Positions 1 to 7,952 of a stretch of 36,925 nucleotides of DNA are shown here, one piece after another. A model generated the notes under the pieces. It was not told the DNA's origin and did no database searches. It saw only the letters and a list, made by a program, of their open reading frames with translations. Positions within the stretch are counted from its first letter, which is position 1. The number at the start of each line of letters is the position of its first letter. A program made the position numbers and the translations under genes. This DNA comes from Paracoccaceae bacterium (GTDB taxonomy: Bacteria; Pseudomonadota; Alphaproteobacteria; Rhodobacterales; Rhodobacteraceae), in assembly GCA_003447515.1 (NCBI GenBank), contig DLZA01000145.1, forward strand, positions 1 to 36,925, in the 5' to 3' direction.

Positions 1-75
1 AGGTCTAGCGAGCTAGCCTGTTCAGCAACATAGCGCGCGCCATTACGCGCCATGTTTAGTTTTCAAAGTAAGAAA
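1..75. other. Left window edge, possible 5' fragment of another ORF
   Basis: On the minus strand an open frame starts with ATG at position 53 and runs off the left edge (MARNGARYVAEQASSLD so far), 22 nt beyond the cycA stop. There is no clear Shine-Dalgarno sequence before it and the fragment is too short to assign to a family. On the plus strand a short open stretch reaches a stop at 31-33, so this could instead be the tail of a converging gene. I cannot choose between them. Confidence 0.2.
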
Positions 76-543
76 TTAGTCTGTTTTCTCTTCAGTTGGT
101 TCGACGGCTGGACCATTCGCAACAATAAATGCCCAAACATCTTTAACGTCTTGTTCTTTTTTTAATTTGAATGACATTTTTGATTTGGCTTTTTTATCAC
201 TTAAATATGTTTTCAAAAATTTCTTAGGATCAGCCACATAGGTCACAAAATCTGCTTCGTTCCACATCAGGCCTGCTTCGCCTGCTTTGATCAAAGACTT
301 ACCGTATTTTTTTAAGAAGTCTTTTTGTGTGCCGGCCACTCGATTGTAGACGCCATATAGATTGGGGCCATTTTTACCGCCTTTGACAATCATCCCACCA
401 TCGACATCAATGATTGAGTGGCAAGCTTTACATTTTTTGAAGACACCTTTGCCATCCTCAGCATTGCCTGTTGCGTGGCCATCTGAAAATGCCGGTGCTG
501 CCATCAGAGTAACACCGAGTGCGGCTAATTTAAAAATTTTCAT
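76..543 (-). CDS. cycA: Cytochrome c2, periplasmic electron donor to the reaction centre
   Basis: A 155-residue class I c-type cytochrome. Residues 1-20 form a signal peptide (MKIFK, a hydrophobic core, then APAFS before DG), so the protein is exported to the periplasm. The haem motif CKACH is at residues 38-42, followed by the GPNLYGV segment typical of Rhodobacter cytochrome c2; Met123 in KSKMSFKL is the likely sixth ligand. Length and motifs match the long cytochrome c2 subclass, with a charged extension at the C-terminus. Its known role in the family is to carry electrons from the cytochrome bc1 complex to the photo-oxidised reaction centre. AGGGAGA lies 7 nt before the start. The gene diverges from bchG and shares an intergenic region with two PpsR boxes. 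A soluble cytochrome is expected to be the donor, since no pufC (bound tetrahaem cytochrome) accompanies pufM. Confidence 0.9.
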   Translation of the reverse strand: MKIFKLAALGVTLMAAPAFSDGHATGNAEDGKGVFKKCKACHSIIDVDGGMIVKGGKNGPNLYGVYNRVAGTQKDFLKKYGKSLIKAGEAGLMWNEADFVTYVADPKKFLKTYLSDKKAKSKMSFKLKKEQDVKDVWAFIVANGPAVEPTEEKTD

Positions 544-586
544 TCGCTTTTCTCCCTATGTAATAAAAAGCTAAGTGTTTGATTGC

Positions 587-608
587 TAGGCGTAAAGGCC
601 TTCGCCTA
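587..608. other. Small inverted repeat in the cycA upstream region
   Basis: TAGGCG (587-592) and CGCCTA (603-608) form a 6-bp inverted repeat around a 10-nt centre that itself contains AAGGCCTT. It lies 45 nt upstream of the cycA start and on the far side from the PpsR boxes. It could be an operator or leader hairpin for cycA. Only the symmetry is seen; no regulator is recognised. Confidence 0.3.
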
Positions 609-651
609 AATTTGTGTGACTTCAGCTGTATTCTGGATCAAAATTTTGTAA

Positions 652-722
652 TTGACTAGTAAGTTGTAAATCAAACATTACACTTGTGGCAGATCATAGT
701 GTCAGGATAACATGACACTATG
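652..722 (+). promoter_or_regulatory. bchG promoter with two PpsR/CrtJ boxes
   Basis: Two exact matches to TGT-N12-ACA, the known PpsR/CrtJ consensus, lie at 665-682 (TGTAAATCAAACATTACA) and 700-717 (TGTCAGGATAACATGACA). A TTGACT hexamer at 652-657, seven nt before the first box, is a plausible -35 element, which would put the -10 inside the box. The second box is the core of a longer perfect inverted repeat, CATAGTGTCA (695-704) and TGACACTATG (713-722), whose right arm includes the bchG ATG. Oxygen- and light-dependent repression of bchG, and perhaps of cycA, is inferred from the boxes. Confidence 0.8.
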
Positions 723-1619
723 ACTGTGACGGCTTCGATTCCCAAACGCAACCTGCCCGAGCCTATGGCGATGTTGCAGTTGATCAAACCAATCACGTGG
801 TTTCCACCCATGTGGGCGTATCTATGTGGTGTCGTATCAATGGGTGTGCCCATTCTAGATGAAATTTGGTTTGTTCTTTTGGGTGTTCTTTTGGCGGGCC
901 CAATTGTTTGTGGAATGAGCCAAGCAGCCAATGATTGGTGTGATCGTCATGTGGATGCGATTAACGAACCAAATCGTCCGATTCCGTCTGGCCGTATTCC
1001 AAACCGTTGGGGCTTGTGGATCGCGCTGGCTATGTCTTGGCTTTCGCTGATTGTTGGTTATCAGCTTGGTCCTTGGGGGTTTGGTGCGACGATTGTGGGT
1101 GTGCTAGCAGCTTGGGCTTATAGCGCGGAACCTGTGCGGATGAAGCGATCAGGCTGGTGGGGACCGGGGATGGTTGGGCTGAGTTATGAGAGTTTACCAT
1201 GGTTCACGGGGGCGGCCGTCATGGCGTCTGGTGCGCCGAGCTGGCAGACGGTCGTGATTGCGTTGCTGTATGGGATCGGTGCGCATGGAATTATGACGTT
1301 GAATGACTTTAAGGCGCTAGAGGGAGACCGACAGATGGGGGTTAATTCCCTACCCGTGACACTTGGCCCCGAACGTGCAGCCAAGTTTGCTTGTTGGGCG
1401 ATGGCCGTGCCTCAGGTCTTTGTTTCTGGCCTGCTACTCGCATGGAGTAAACCGCTACATGGGATTGCTGTTCTAGCAGTTTTGTTTGCGCAGGTTTTGG
1501 CTATGCAAGTTTTGCTTCGCAACCCAAGGGCGAAGGCACCCTGGTATAATGGTACGGGTGTTGGTCTTTACATCACCGGTATGATGATCGCGGCTTTCGC
1601 ATTGCGGGGTATATCATGA
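720..1619 (+). CDS. bchG: Bacteriochlorophyll synthase (BChlide a prenyltransferase)
   Basis: A 299-residue UbiA-family membrane prenyltransferase. It attaches the geranylgeranyl or phytyl group to bacteriochlorophyllide a, the last assembly step of the pigment. The prenyl-diphosphate site motif NDWCDRHVDAINEPNRP lies at residues 71-87 and is followed by IPSGRIP; a second conserved block is LNDFKALEGDRQMGVNSLP near residues 196-214. Several hydrophobic membrane segments are evident. The N-terminus (LPEPMAMLQLIKPITWFPP) aligns with Rhodobacter BchG, so I keep the ATG at 720 although only a weak AGGA lies 12 nt upstream. The stop overlaps the next start by 4 nt (ATGA), so translation is probably coupled. 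The start codon falls inside an operator palindrome. Confidence 0.96.
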   Translation: MTVTASIPKRNLPEPMAMLQLIKPITWFPPMWAYLCGVVSMGVPILDEIWFVLLGVLLAGPIVCGMSQAANDWCDRHVDAINEPNRPIPSGRIPNRWGLWIALAMSWLSLIVGYQLGPWGFGATIVGVLAAWAYSAEPVRMKRSGWWGPGMVGLSYESLPWFTGAAVMASGAPSWQTVVIALLYGIGAHGIMTLNDFKALEGDRQMGVNSLPVTLGPERAAKFACWAMAVPQVFVSGLLLAWSKPLHGIAVLAVLFAQVLAMQVLLRNPRAKAPWYNGTGVGLYITGMMIAAFALRGIS

Positions 1620-2902
1620 CACTGACTTGGGGACAGATTGCGCGACTTGGCTTGGTGCAAATGGCGCTGGGTGCTATTGTTGTTCTGACCACATCAACGT
1701 TGAACCGTCTAATGGTGGTTGAGTTTGCTTTGCCAGCAATCTTACCTGGGGCGCTCGTTGGTCTGCATTACGGCATTCAGATGTCGAGGCCAAAATGGGG
1801 ATTTACGTCAGACACTGGTGGCAATCGCACGCGTTGGATTATTGGTGGGATGGTCGTGCTTGCTTTGGGTGGTTTACTGGCGGCACTGGGCGTAACACTC
1901 TTTGAAACGCAATACGTTGCTGCACTGCTTTTATCGGTGTTGGCCTATGCCATGATAGGCATAGGCGTTGGTGCGTCGGGTACTTCGCTGCTGGCACTAT
2001 TGGCCACTGCTACTGCTCCTACGCGGCGGGCGGCGGCGGCAACGATTACTTGGCTGATGATGATCTTTGGCATCGCGATGACTGCCGGAGTGGCGGGCAG
2101 TTTTCTGGATCCATATTCACCGTTGCGCTTAATGGCTGTTGTGTTGACGGTTGTCTCTGTAGCGCTGGCCCTGACTGTGTTGGCCGTCTGGGGAATTGAA
2201 TGCACGGTAGTTAAGCAACGCGAACCTGACGCGACACCATTCGTGGAGGGCCTGCGTGAGATTTGGGCTGAGCGTAATGCTCGGAACTTCACGTTGTTCG
2301 TCTTCCTTTCGATGAATGCGTATTTCATGCAGGAATTGATTTTAGAGCCGTTTGCAGGGCTGGTGTTCGAATTCACTCCTGGTCAATCCACAAAACTGAG
2401 TGGAGTGCAAAATGGGGGTGTCTTTGCTGGAATGCTTACCGTTGGGATTGTGGCTACTGGGCTAAAATTTGGGGCGTTGCGACATTGGGTGGTTGCCGGC
2501 TGCATCGGATCTGCAGTGGCTCTGGTGGCGATTGCAATGGCTGGAGTTGGATCACTCGCCGTACCACTTTTTGTTCTGGTGGTTGGTCTTGGTTTCTTCA
2601 ATGGCATGTTTGCGGTGGCGGCCATTGGGTCGATGATGGCGTTGGCGTCTGAAGGTCGAGGCAAACGTGAAGGTACACGCATGGGGCTGTGGGGTGCAGC
2701 GCAGGCGATTGCGGCGGGCTTTGGAGGTTTGTTGGGTGCGGCGGCTGTAGATGTAATGCGATTATCGGTTGCTGATGGGCCTGCCTTTGGCGTTGTATTT
2801 CTAGGCGAAGCAGGATTATTTTTAGCAGCTGCTTTTATGGCACTGCATGTGATGAAAAATGAAAGGGTGCGCGGAGATGCACCACTGATAGTGGGAGAAT
2901 AA
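1616..2902 (+). CDS. PucC/BCD-family MFS carrier, ORF428 type (Bch2)
   Basis: A 428-residue, strongly hydrophobic protein with about twelve membrane segments. It resembles the PucC/LhaA family of light-harvesting assembly factors (GQIARLGLVQMALGAIVVLTT at the N-terminus, NRLMVVEFALPAILPGALVG after it, and GLWGAAQAIAAGFGG near the C-terminus). It sits between bchG and bchP, where Rhodobacter carries ORF428 (also called bch2), and has the same length. The family is thought to deliver or channel bacteriochlorophyll, or to help LH1 assembly, but the biochemical role of this paralogue is not settled. It overlaps bchG by 4 nt and ends one nt before bchP. A second paralogue, lhaA, lies at 35274-36701. 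Confidence 0.9.
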   Translation: MTLTWGQIARLGLVQMALGAIVVLTTSTLNRLMVVEFALPAILPGALVGLHYGIQMSRPKWGFTSDTGGNRTRWIIGGMVVLALGGLLAALGVTLFETQYVAALLLSVLAYAMIGIGVGASGTSLLALLATATAPTRRAAAATITWLMMIFGIAMTAGVAGSFLDPYSPLRLMAVVLTVVSVALALTVLAVWGIECTVVKQREPDATPFVEGLREIWAERNARNFTLFVFLSMNAYFMQELILEPFAGLVFEFTPGQSTKLSGVQNGGVFAGMLTVGIVATGLKFGALRHWVVAGCIGSAVALVAIAMAGVGSLAVPLFVLVVGLGFFNGMFAVAAIGSMMALASEGRGKREGTRMGLWGAAQAIAAGFGGLLGAAAVDVMRLSVADGPAFGVVFLGEAGLFLAAAFMALHVMKNERVRGDAPLIVGE

Positions 2903-2903
2903 T

Positions 2904-4085
2904 ATGTACGACGTAGTGGTTATTGGCGGCGGCCCATCTGGTGCAACAGCAGCTACAGATTTGGCGAATTCGGGCAAGTCAGTTGCAATGATTGATCGGG
3001 ATGGGCGGATCAAGCCCTGCGGTGGTGCGATCCCACCGCGTTTAATAGAAGATTTTGACATTCCTGACAGCCAGATAGTTGCGCGAATTAATACAGCACG
3101 GATGATTTCTCCAACACAACGGCGTGTGGATATTCCAATTGAAAACGGTTTTGTTGGCATGGTGGACCGTGAACATTTTGATGAGTTCCTGCGCGAACGC
3201 GCCGAACAGGCCGGAGCCACGCGATTTACAGGAACGTTTGTCAGGATTGGACGCGATGCCAATGGCACTTGCGTAATATATCGTGACAAGGCATCTGGCG
3301 AAGAATGCATATTGCGGACGAAACTGATCATTGGTGCGGATGGGGCGCGGTCCAGTGTGGCTAAAGCCGAGGTCCCCGGTGGTGACAAGATCCCATATGT
3401 AATTGCGTATCACGAGATTATCGAAGCCCCCAGCACTGTTGGAGAGGATTATGATCCACTTCGCTGTGATGTGATTTATGACGGCGCAATTTCGCCTGAT
3501 TTCTACGGTTGGGTGTTTCCGCATGGCAAATCTGCAAGCATAGGTATGGGTACCGGTTTGGACGGCGTAGATCTGAAGAAAGCGACGGCAGAACTGCGCG
3601 TGGCGTCGGGTCTGGCTGAGTGTGAAACTATTCGCCGTGAAGGTGCGCCAATTCCACTTAAACCGATGGATCGTTGGGACAATGGTAAAGATATTGTGCT
3701 CGCGGGGGATGCTGCTGGTGTTGTGGCTCCATCATCTGGTGAAGGTATTTATTACGCTATGGTTGGCGGTCGTGTGGCGGCAACTGCGGCCGAGGCATGC
3801 TTGAAGAGTGGACGAGCGAAAGACCTACGGCTTGCGCGCAAATTGTTTATGCGCGAGCATAAAAGCGTGTTTAAAGTGCTTGGTGCGATGCAAAATGCGT
3901 ATTATCGATCTGATGCACGTCGTGAAAGATTCGTCAGCTTGTGCCACGACATAGACGTGCAACGTTTGACGTTTGAGGCGTATATGAACAAACGTTTGGT
4001 CAAAGCCCGACCGATGGCACACATTAAGATTGGCATTAAAAACCTCGCGCATTTGTTGGGGCTGGTGGCGGAGACGCGTACGTGA
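2904..4085 (+). CDS. bchP: Geranylgeranyl (bacterio)chlorophyll reductase
   Basis: A 393-residue FAD-dependent reductase that hydrogenates the geranylgeranyl side chain, or its diphosphate, to phytyl. The N-terminal Rossmann motif VVVIGGGPSGATAA is at residues 4-17. CGGAIPPRL follows near residue 39, the second FAD motif LIIGADGARSSVAKAE lies near residue 140, and DIVLAGDAAGVVAPSSGEGI near residues 263-282. Length and order of motifs are normal for BchP. AGTGGGAGAA lies just upstream of the ATG, and the 3' end overlaps idi by 4 nt. Grouping with bchG and idi fits a tail-synthesis operon. Confidence 0.96.
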   Translation: MYDVVVIGGGPSGATAATDLANSGKSVAMIDRDGRIKPCGGAIPPRLIEDFDIPDSQIVARINTARMISPTQRRVDIPIENGFVGMVDREHFDEFLRERAEQAGATRFTGTFVRIGRDANGTCVIYRDKASGEECILRTKLIIGADGARSSVAKAEVPGGDKIPYVIAYHEIIEAPSTVGEDYDPLRCDVIYDGAISPDFYGWVFPHGKSASIGMGTGLDGVDLKKATAELRVASGLAECETIRREGAPIPLKPMDRWDNGKDIVLAGDAAGVVAPSSGEGIYYAMVGGRVAATAAEACLKSGRAKDLRLARKLFMREHKSVFKVLGAMQNAYYRSDARRERFVSLCHDIDVQRLTFEAYMNKRLVKARPMAHIKIGIKNLAHLLGLVAETRT

Positions 4086-4618
4086 CCGAAACGATCATGA
4101 TTCCAACTTGGAAAGATGGGCTGTTACAACCTTTTGAAAAATTAGCGGCCCATGAACAGGGACTTCGCCACAAGGCAATTTCTGTGTTTGTTAATGCTGG
4201 GAATAAGACGCTTATCCAGCAACGAGCGTTGTCAAAGTATCATACGCCAGGACTTTGGACGAACACTTGCTGTACGCATCCGCAATGGGGTGAGCAAGCC
4301 AACCTTTGTGCTGTGCGCCGCTTAGATGAAGAGCTGGGGATTAATGGTCTGACTCCAAAGTATCGTGGGCAGGTGGAATACCGTGCTGAAGTCGGTAGTG
4401 GGCTGATTGAACACGAAGTTGTTGAGGTTTTTGTTTGCGATACAGAGGAAGCCCTTGCCCTGGATATGAATCCTAATGAGGTTATGGCGACCCGTTGGGT
4501 GGATATGGCAGAACTACGGGAGCAAGTTGTGGCTAATCCCGATGCTTTCACACCTTGGATTGCTATTTATCTATCAAAACACAGCAGTATGATCTTCGCA
4601 ACTGAGGCGGCTGAATAG
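4082..4618 (+). CDS. idi: Isopentenyl-diphosphate delta-isomerase, type 1
   Basis: A 178-residue Nudix-fold isomerase that interconverts isopentenyl and dimethylallyl diphosphate in the cytoplasm. The catalytic-cysteine region TNTCCTHPQWGE is at residues 60-71 and the Nudix-like helix AVRRLDEELG at residues 77-86. LIEHEVVEVFVC near residues 112-123 carries the conserved glutamates. The GLRHKAISVFV start of the fold is intact. It is translationally coupled to bchP (4-nt overlap) and ends only 3 nt from the stop of the converging dxs. Supply of C5 units for phytyl and carotenoid synthesis is the obvious role. Confidence 0.95.
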   Translation: MTETIMIPTWKDGLLQPFEKLAAHEQGLRHKAISVFVNAGNKTLIQQRALSKYHTPGLWTNTCCTHPQWGEQANLCAVRRLDEELGINGLTPKYRGQVEYRAEVGSGLIEHEVVEVFVCDTEEALALDMNPNEVMATRWVDMAELREQVVANPDAFTPWIAIYLSKHSSMIFATEAAE

Positions 4619-4621
4619 ATG

Positions 4622-6538
4622 CTAAACGCCCTCTTTTGATTTCTGATAATCTATGCCAGCTGCTTCTAATGCAGTTGCTGAGATATCAATCGCAGTCAAG
4701 CCTGCATCGGCATACATTGCGTCTGGGGCGGCTTGATCGATGAACCGATCAGGGAGGGTCATCGTACGCACAGCAAGTCGACCGTCGAGTTGTCCCGTAT
4801 TCGCCAATTCATGTAAGACCATTGCGCCGAATCCGCCTTGTGCGCCCTGTTCAATTGTTATTAGTGCTTTGTGGTTTTTTGCTAGCTGACGAATTAGTGC
4901 GGTGTCGAGAGGTTTGGCAAACCTTGCATCTGCAAGTGTGACTGATACGCCAACAGATTCCATATAATCAATTGCGGTTGCGACTTCACCAAGATGAGCA
5001 CCGAAAGACAAGATTGCTACATCCGAGCCCTGTTTCAGGATGCGGCCCTTTCCAATTTCGAGAACTTCGCCCTGTTTTGGCATGACGATGCCACTGCCCT
5101 CACCTCTTGGGTAGCGAAACGCGATGGGGCCATCGTTGTATGCGACGGCAGTGGCGACCATATGGACGAGTTCTGCCTCATCTGCAGCCGCCATTACGGT
5201 CATGTTTGGTAAGGCAGACAAGTAACCTACATCAAACGCACCCGCATGTGTTGGACCATCGGCACCCACAAGGCCAGCGCGGTCAATAGCGAAACGGACA
5301 GGTAAGTTTTGTAGGGCCACATCGTGTACAATTTGGTCATAGCCCCGTTGGAGGAAGCTTGAGTAAATAGCGCAAAAAGGTTTAAGACCACCTGCTGCTG
5401 CCCCAGCCGCAAAGGTTACGCCATGCTGTTCTGCAATGCCCACGTCAAACATGCGTTTGGGGTGGGATTGGGCAAATATATCCATTCCCGTGCCGGATGG
5501 CATCGCGGCTGTGATACCTATAATCTTAGAATCTTGGTCCGCCATCTTGGCTAATGTTTCACCGAAGACTTTGGTGTAGCTAGGGGCGTTTGGGCGTTTT
5601 TTGTTTTGTTGGCCAGAGGCCACATCGAATTTGGCAACACCGTGATATTTGTCTGGTGATTGTTCGGCAGGAGCATAACCCTTACCTTTGACGGTGCAGC
5701 AGTGTATTAAAACTGGGCCCGTCGCACGGGTGCGAGCAGAGCGCAACACTGGTAATAATTGATCCATGTCATGCCCGTCGATAGGACCGATATATTGAAA
5801 ACCAAGATTTTCAAACATTGTGGATTGTTCACCTACAATGCCGGTCACCAATTGACGTGCGCGTCGTGCGTGATCGCGGAGTGGTCCAGGGAGAGCCGCT
5901 TCAAAACCTTCGGCCATTTTATGTAGATCACCTGCGGGCGAAGCGTATAATGTGGAGAGGTATTTTGACATGGCACCTACAGGTGGCGCAATCGACATTT
6001 CGTTATCATTTAGGATCACAAACATGCGGCGGCCTTCGGCTCCTGCATTATTGAGTGCTTCGTATGCCATACCTGCGCTGATTGAGCCGTCGCCGATTAT
6101 GGCGATAGCGTCGCCTGTCGGTTCGCCCATATCGCGAGCAATGGTGAAGCCAAGCGCCGCGGAGATTGATGTAGAAGAGTGGGCTGCACCGAAGGGATCA
6201 AATTCGGATTCAGCCCGTTTGGTGAAGCCCGAAATACCACCTTCTTGACGTAAGGTGCTCATGCGGTCGCGTCGACCTGTGAGGACTTTGTGTGGATAGC
6301 ATTGATGCCCTACGTCCCAGATGAGTTTATCGCGTGGTGTATCGAATACGGCGTGCAAAGCTACGGTCAGTTCAACAACACCAAGGGACGAACCTAGATG
6401 TCCACCTGTTTGTGCTACTGCTTCAACTACGTCGCTGCGCAATTCATGCGTTAAAGCAGAAAGTTCGACATCCGAGAGACTCTTAAGGTCGGAGGGCGCA
6501 TTGATGCGGTTAAGAAGTGGAGTTTCTTGGCGTTGCAT
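4622..6538 (-). CDS. dxs: 1-deoxy-D-xylulose-5-phosphate synthase
   Basis: A thiamine-diphosphate enzyme of 638 residues from the chosen ATG at 6538. It condenses pyruvate and glyceraldehyde 3-phosphate in the first step of the MEP isoprenoid pathway. Visible motifs include [21 protein letters not shown] near the N-terminus, [18 protein letters not shown], the ThDP site [18 protein letters not shown] with a following NDNEMSI, and the transketolase-like [13 protein letters not shown]. An upstream in-frame ATG at 6565 would add nine residues. I prefer 6538 because AAGGA lies 8 nt before it and the protein then starts like Rhodobacter Dxs. It follows pufX after a hairpin-rich 192-220 nt gap, and is either a weak read-through extension of the puf operon or separately transcribed. 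Confidence 0.95.
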   Translation of the reverse strand: MQRQETPLLNRINAPSDLKSLSDVELSALTHELRSDVVEAVAQTGGHLGSSLGVVELTVALHAVFDTPRDKLIWDVGHQCYPHKVLTGRRDRMSTLRQEGGISGFTKRAESEFDPFGAAHSSTSISAALGFTIARDMGEPTGDAIAIIGDGSISAGMAYEALNNAGAEGRRMFVILNDNEMSIAPPVGAMSKYLSTLYASPAGDLHKMAEGFEAALPGPLRDHARRARQLVTGIVGEQSTMFENLGFQYIGPIDGHDMDQLLPVLRSARTRATGPVLIHCCTVKGKGYAPAEQSPDKYHGVAKFDVASGQQNKKRPNAPSYTKVFGETLAKMADQDSKIIGITAAMPSGTGMDIFAQSHPKRMFDVGIAEQHGVTFAAGAAAGGLKPFCAIYSSFLQRGYDQIVHDVALQNLPVRFAIDRAGLVGADGPTHAGAFDVGYLSALPNMTVMAAADEAELVHMVATAVAYNDGPIAFRYPRGEGSGIVMPKQGEVLEIGKGRILKQGSDVAILSFGAHLGEVATAIDYMESVGVSVTLADARFAKPLDTALIRQLAKNHKALITIEQGAQGGFGAMVLHELANTGQLDGRLAVRTMTLPDRFIDQAAPDAMYADAGLTAIDISATALEAAGIDYQKSKEGV

Positions 6539-6587
6539 GTGATGTGTCCTTGGCTGGGAGAACATAAATTCTGTGCCCCTCTTATGC

Positions 6588-6662
6588 GTCCTGTTGTTGG
6601 CTCGGGAACAAGGGATAGTTTTCTTGCGATCCCTATCCCCTGTCTCCCGTAGCCAACAGGAC
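6588..6662 (-). other. Long imperfect hairpin upstream of dxs
   Basis: The arms 6588-6618 and 6633-6662 can form about 26 base pairs in five blocks: GTCCTGT/ACAGGAC, TGGCT/AGCCA, CGGGA/TCCCG, CA/TG and GGGATAG/CTATCCC. A TGT bulge (6595-6597) and a 14-nt loop (6619-6632) are left unpaired. It has no T-tract, so it is more likely an mRNA-stabilising or processing element, or a dxs leader structure, than a simple terminator. The pairing is seen; the role is inferred. Confidence 0.6.
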
Positions 6663-6663
6663 T

Positions 6664-6714
6664 GTCAGGAATTTGGGTCCCTGACGGTTTTCGGAGCCAA
6701 AGGGACAAGGCTCC
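6664..6714 (-). other. Two short hairpins in the pufX-dxs spacer
   Basis: GTCAGG (6664-6669) pairs with CCTGAC (6680-6685), and GGAGCC (6693-6698) pairs with GGCTCC (6709-6714). They lie between the pufX terminator-like stem and the long dxs-proximal hairpin, making four consecutive stems in about 165 nt. They probably protect the 3' end of puf mRNA or promote termination. Confidence 0.5.
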
Positions 6715-6722
6715 AAAAATAC

Positions 6723-6751
6723 TGGGCTTGGCGTATGCGGCGCCAAGCCCA
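6723..6751 (-). terminator. Hairpin after pufX, probable puf 3' terminator
   Basis: A perfect 11-bp stem (TGGGCTTGGCG at 6723-6733 with CGCCAAGCCCA at 6741-6751) has a 7-nt loop. It begins 6 nt after the pufX stop. In the transcribed direction it is followed by GTATTTTTGG, a short T-run 2 nt after the stem. This fits a factor-independent terminator, perhaps partial, and a 3' stabiliser of puf mRNA. Confidence 0.75.
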
Positions 6752-6757
6752 ATTCAG

Positions 6758-6997
6758 TTAGGCGTAATCAGTATCTTCGATCACTAAGTTATGCGAAAAC
6801 GGAGTTGGGTCCTCGGTATCGCGGCTTTCTTCGGGAAGAAGAAGGCCAATCCCGTACATGGCCCAGATACCGATGACGACGATCAGGCAGGCAACGGCGG
6901 CATATCCTGCGCCTTTAAGCATCAGCATTAGAACTTCGCCGCTCAGACGTAAATTCCGATCGTTACCAGAATGAAGGTAGTCGTTGTTCTCAGTCAT
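6758..6997 (-). CDS. pufX: PufX, reaction centre-LH1 core complex subunit
   Basis: A 79-residue single-pass membrane protein directly after pufM. It has a polar N-terminus (MTENNDYLHSGNDRNLRLSG), a transmembrane helix at about residues 27-54 that includes KGAGYAA, then LLLPEES and an acidic tail. The arrangement, the KGAG(Y/W)A segment and the LP motif after the helix match Rhodobacter PufX. In that family PufX leaves a gap in the LH1 ring, allows quinone exchange and promotes core dimers in some species. AAGGAG lies 7 nt upstream of the ATG. PufX is poorly conserved, so assignment rests on position plus these motifs. Its presence explains the absence of pufC. Confidence 0.88.
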   Translation of the reverse strand: MTENNDYLHSGNDRNLRLSGEVLMLMLKGAGYAAVACLIVVIGIWAMYGIGLLLPEESRDTEDPTPFSHNLVIEDTDYA

Positions 6998-7008
6998 AGT
7001 CTTGCTCC

Positions 7009-7938
7009 TTACTCATCTAGCGGCGCGTAGCCGTGCTCTTGCGCCCAGACGAACCAGTTATCGACAACTGTGCCGGTGAGCAGGATACCGATACCACCTG
7101 TCAACGTGGTCAGTACTGCAAACCACCAAGCCCAGCGGTGAATGCCTTCCATTGTGGCATTAAAGCCCATGGTCCAGCGCCAGAAGAGCGCTGCACGCTC
7201 AGATGCTGTACCGCGATCGACAATCTGTTCAATTTCGCGCTCACCACCATATCGGGATACGGCGAGGATGGTCGCGCCATGCATTGCAAACAACAGTGCC
7301 GAGCCGTAGAGGAATGCAATGCTAAGTGCGTGGAACGGATTGTAGAATAGGTTGCCGTAGGTCAGTGAAAAAAGGTTTGTCCAATCCAAGTGTGGAAAAA
7401 TACCATAAGGTACAGCTTCGCTCCAGGATCCCATTAAAACGGGACGGAAAAGACCAAGTACCAAAAATAACCAGATGGCAGAAGCGAATGCCCAAGATAC
7501 ATGTTTGCCCATACCGAGTTCTTCTGCGCGAAGGTAGGTACGGATCCACCAACTGATTACGGAAACCAACAGGAAGAAAGATGCGATGATCCACCAGCCG
7601 CCTTCATCCAGTGGTGCCATACCCAAGCCGTATTCTTCGGCGGGCGGCTCCAGTGCTAACCAGAAGAGGTCCCGGAAAAATAGCGCAGGGGAGTAATCCA
7701 CCTGTGCCCAAAAGGACATACCGACAATAAAGAACCAAGCAAATCCTGTTGCCATCGCCACCAAACCAAACGGTCCGAGGTAGATTGGGCCCAGCTGTGC
7801 GTTGCCGAACCAGCCGGCTAACTTGGAAAAGCTCGCGCTGTTGGTGCGGCTTTCGGCCACTGTACCCATAGGATCGACACCCATTTCTGCTGGGCCTTGT
7901 ACCTGAACTTGTGAAAAGATATTTTGATATTCAGCCAT
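7009..7938 (-). CDS. pufM: Photosynthetic reaction centre M subunit
   Basis: A 309-residue integral membrane protein with five helices. It binds bacteriochlorophyll, bacteriophaeophytin, quinone and the non-haem iron together with PufL and PuhA. It opens with [20 protein letters not shown], as in Rhodobacter. [35 protein letters not shown] carries the special-pair and accessory pigment histidines; [12 protein letters not shown] and [16 protein letters not shown] carry the iron and quinone ligands, and GERE the glutamate iron ligand. It ends at [10 protein letters not shown], which is normal for PufX-containing species. GGAGGG lies upstream of the start, 14 nt after the pufL stop. Confidence 0.98.
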   Translation of the reverse strand: MAEYQNIFSQVQVQGPAEMGVDPMGTVAESRTNSASFSKLAGWFGNAQLGPIYLGPFGLVAMATGFAWFFIVGMSFWAQVDYSPALFFRDLFWLALEPPAEEYGLGMAPLDEGGWWIIASFFLLVSVISWWIRTYLRAEELGMGKHVSWAFASAIWLFLVLGLFRPVLMGSWSEAVPYGIFPHLDWTNLFSLTYGNLFYNPFHALSIAFLYGSALLFAMHGATILAVSRYGGEREIEQIVDRGTASERAALFWRWTMGFNATMEGIHRWAWWFAVLTTLTGGIGILLTGTVVDNWFVWAQEHGYAPLDE

Positions 7939-7952
7939 TTTTTAATCCCTCC

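Noticed and set aside
1..53. Minus-strand frame starting MARNGARYVAEQ and leaving the window
   Set aside because: Only 17 residues are visible, no ribosome binding site and no recognised family; listed only as a possible fragment.
2822..3524. Long antisense open frames across bchP (160-188 residues)
   Set aside because: They lie opposite a clear bchP, have no family resemblance and low-quality starts; judged shadow frames.
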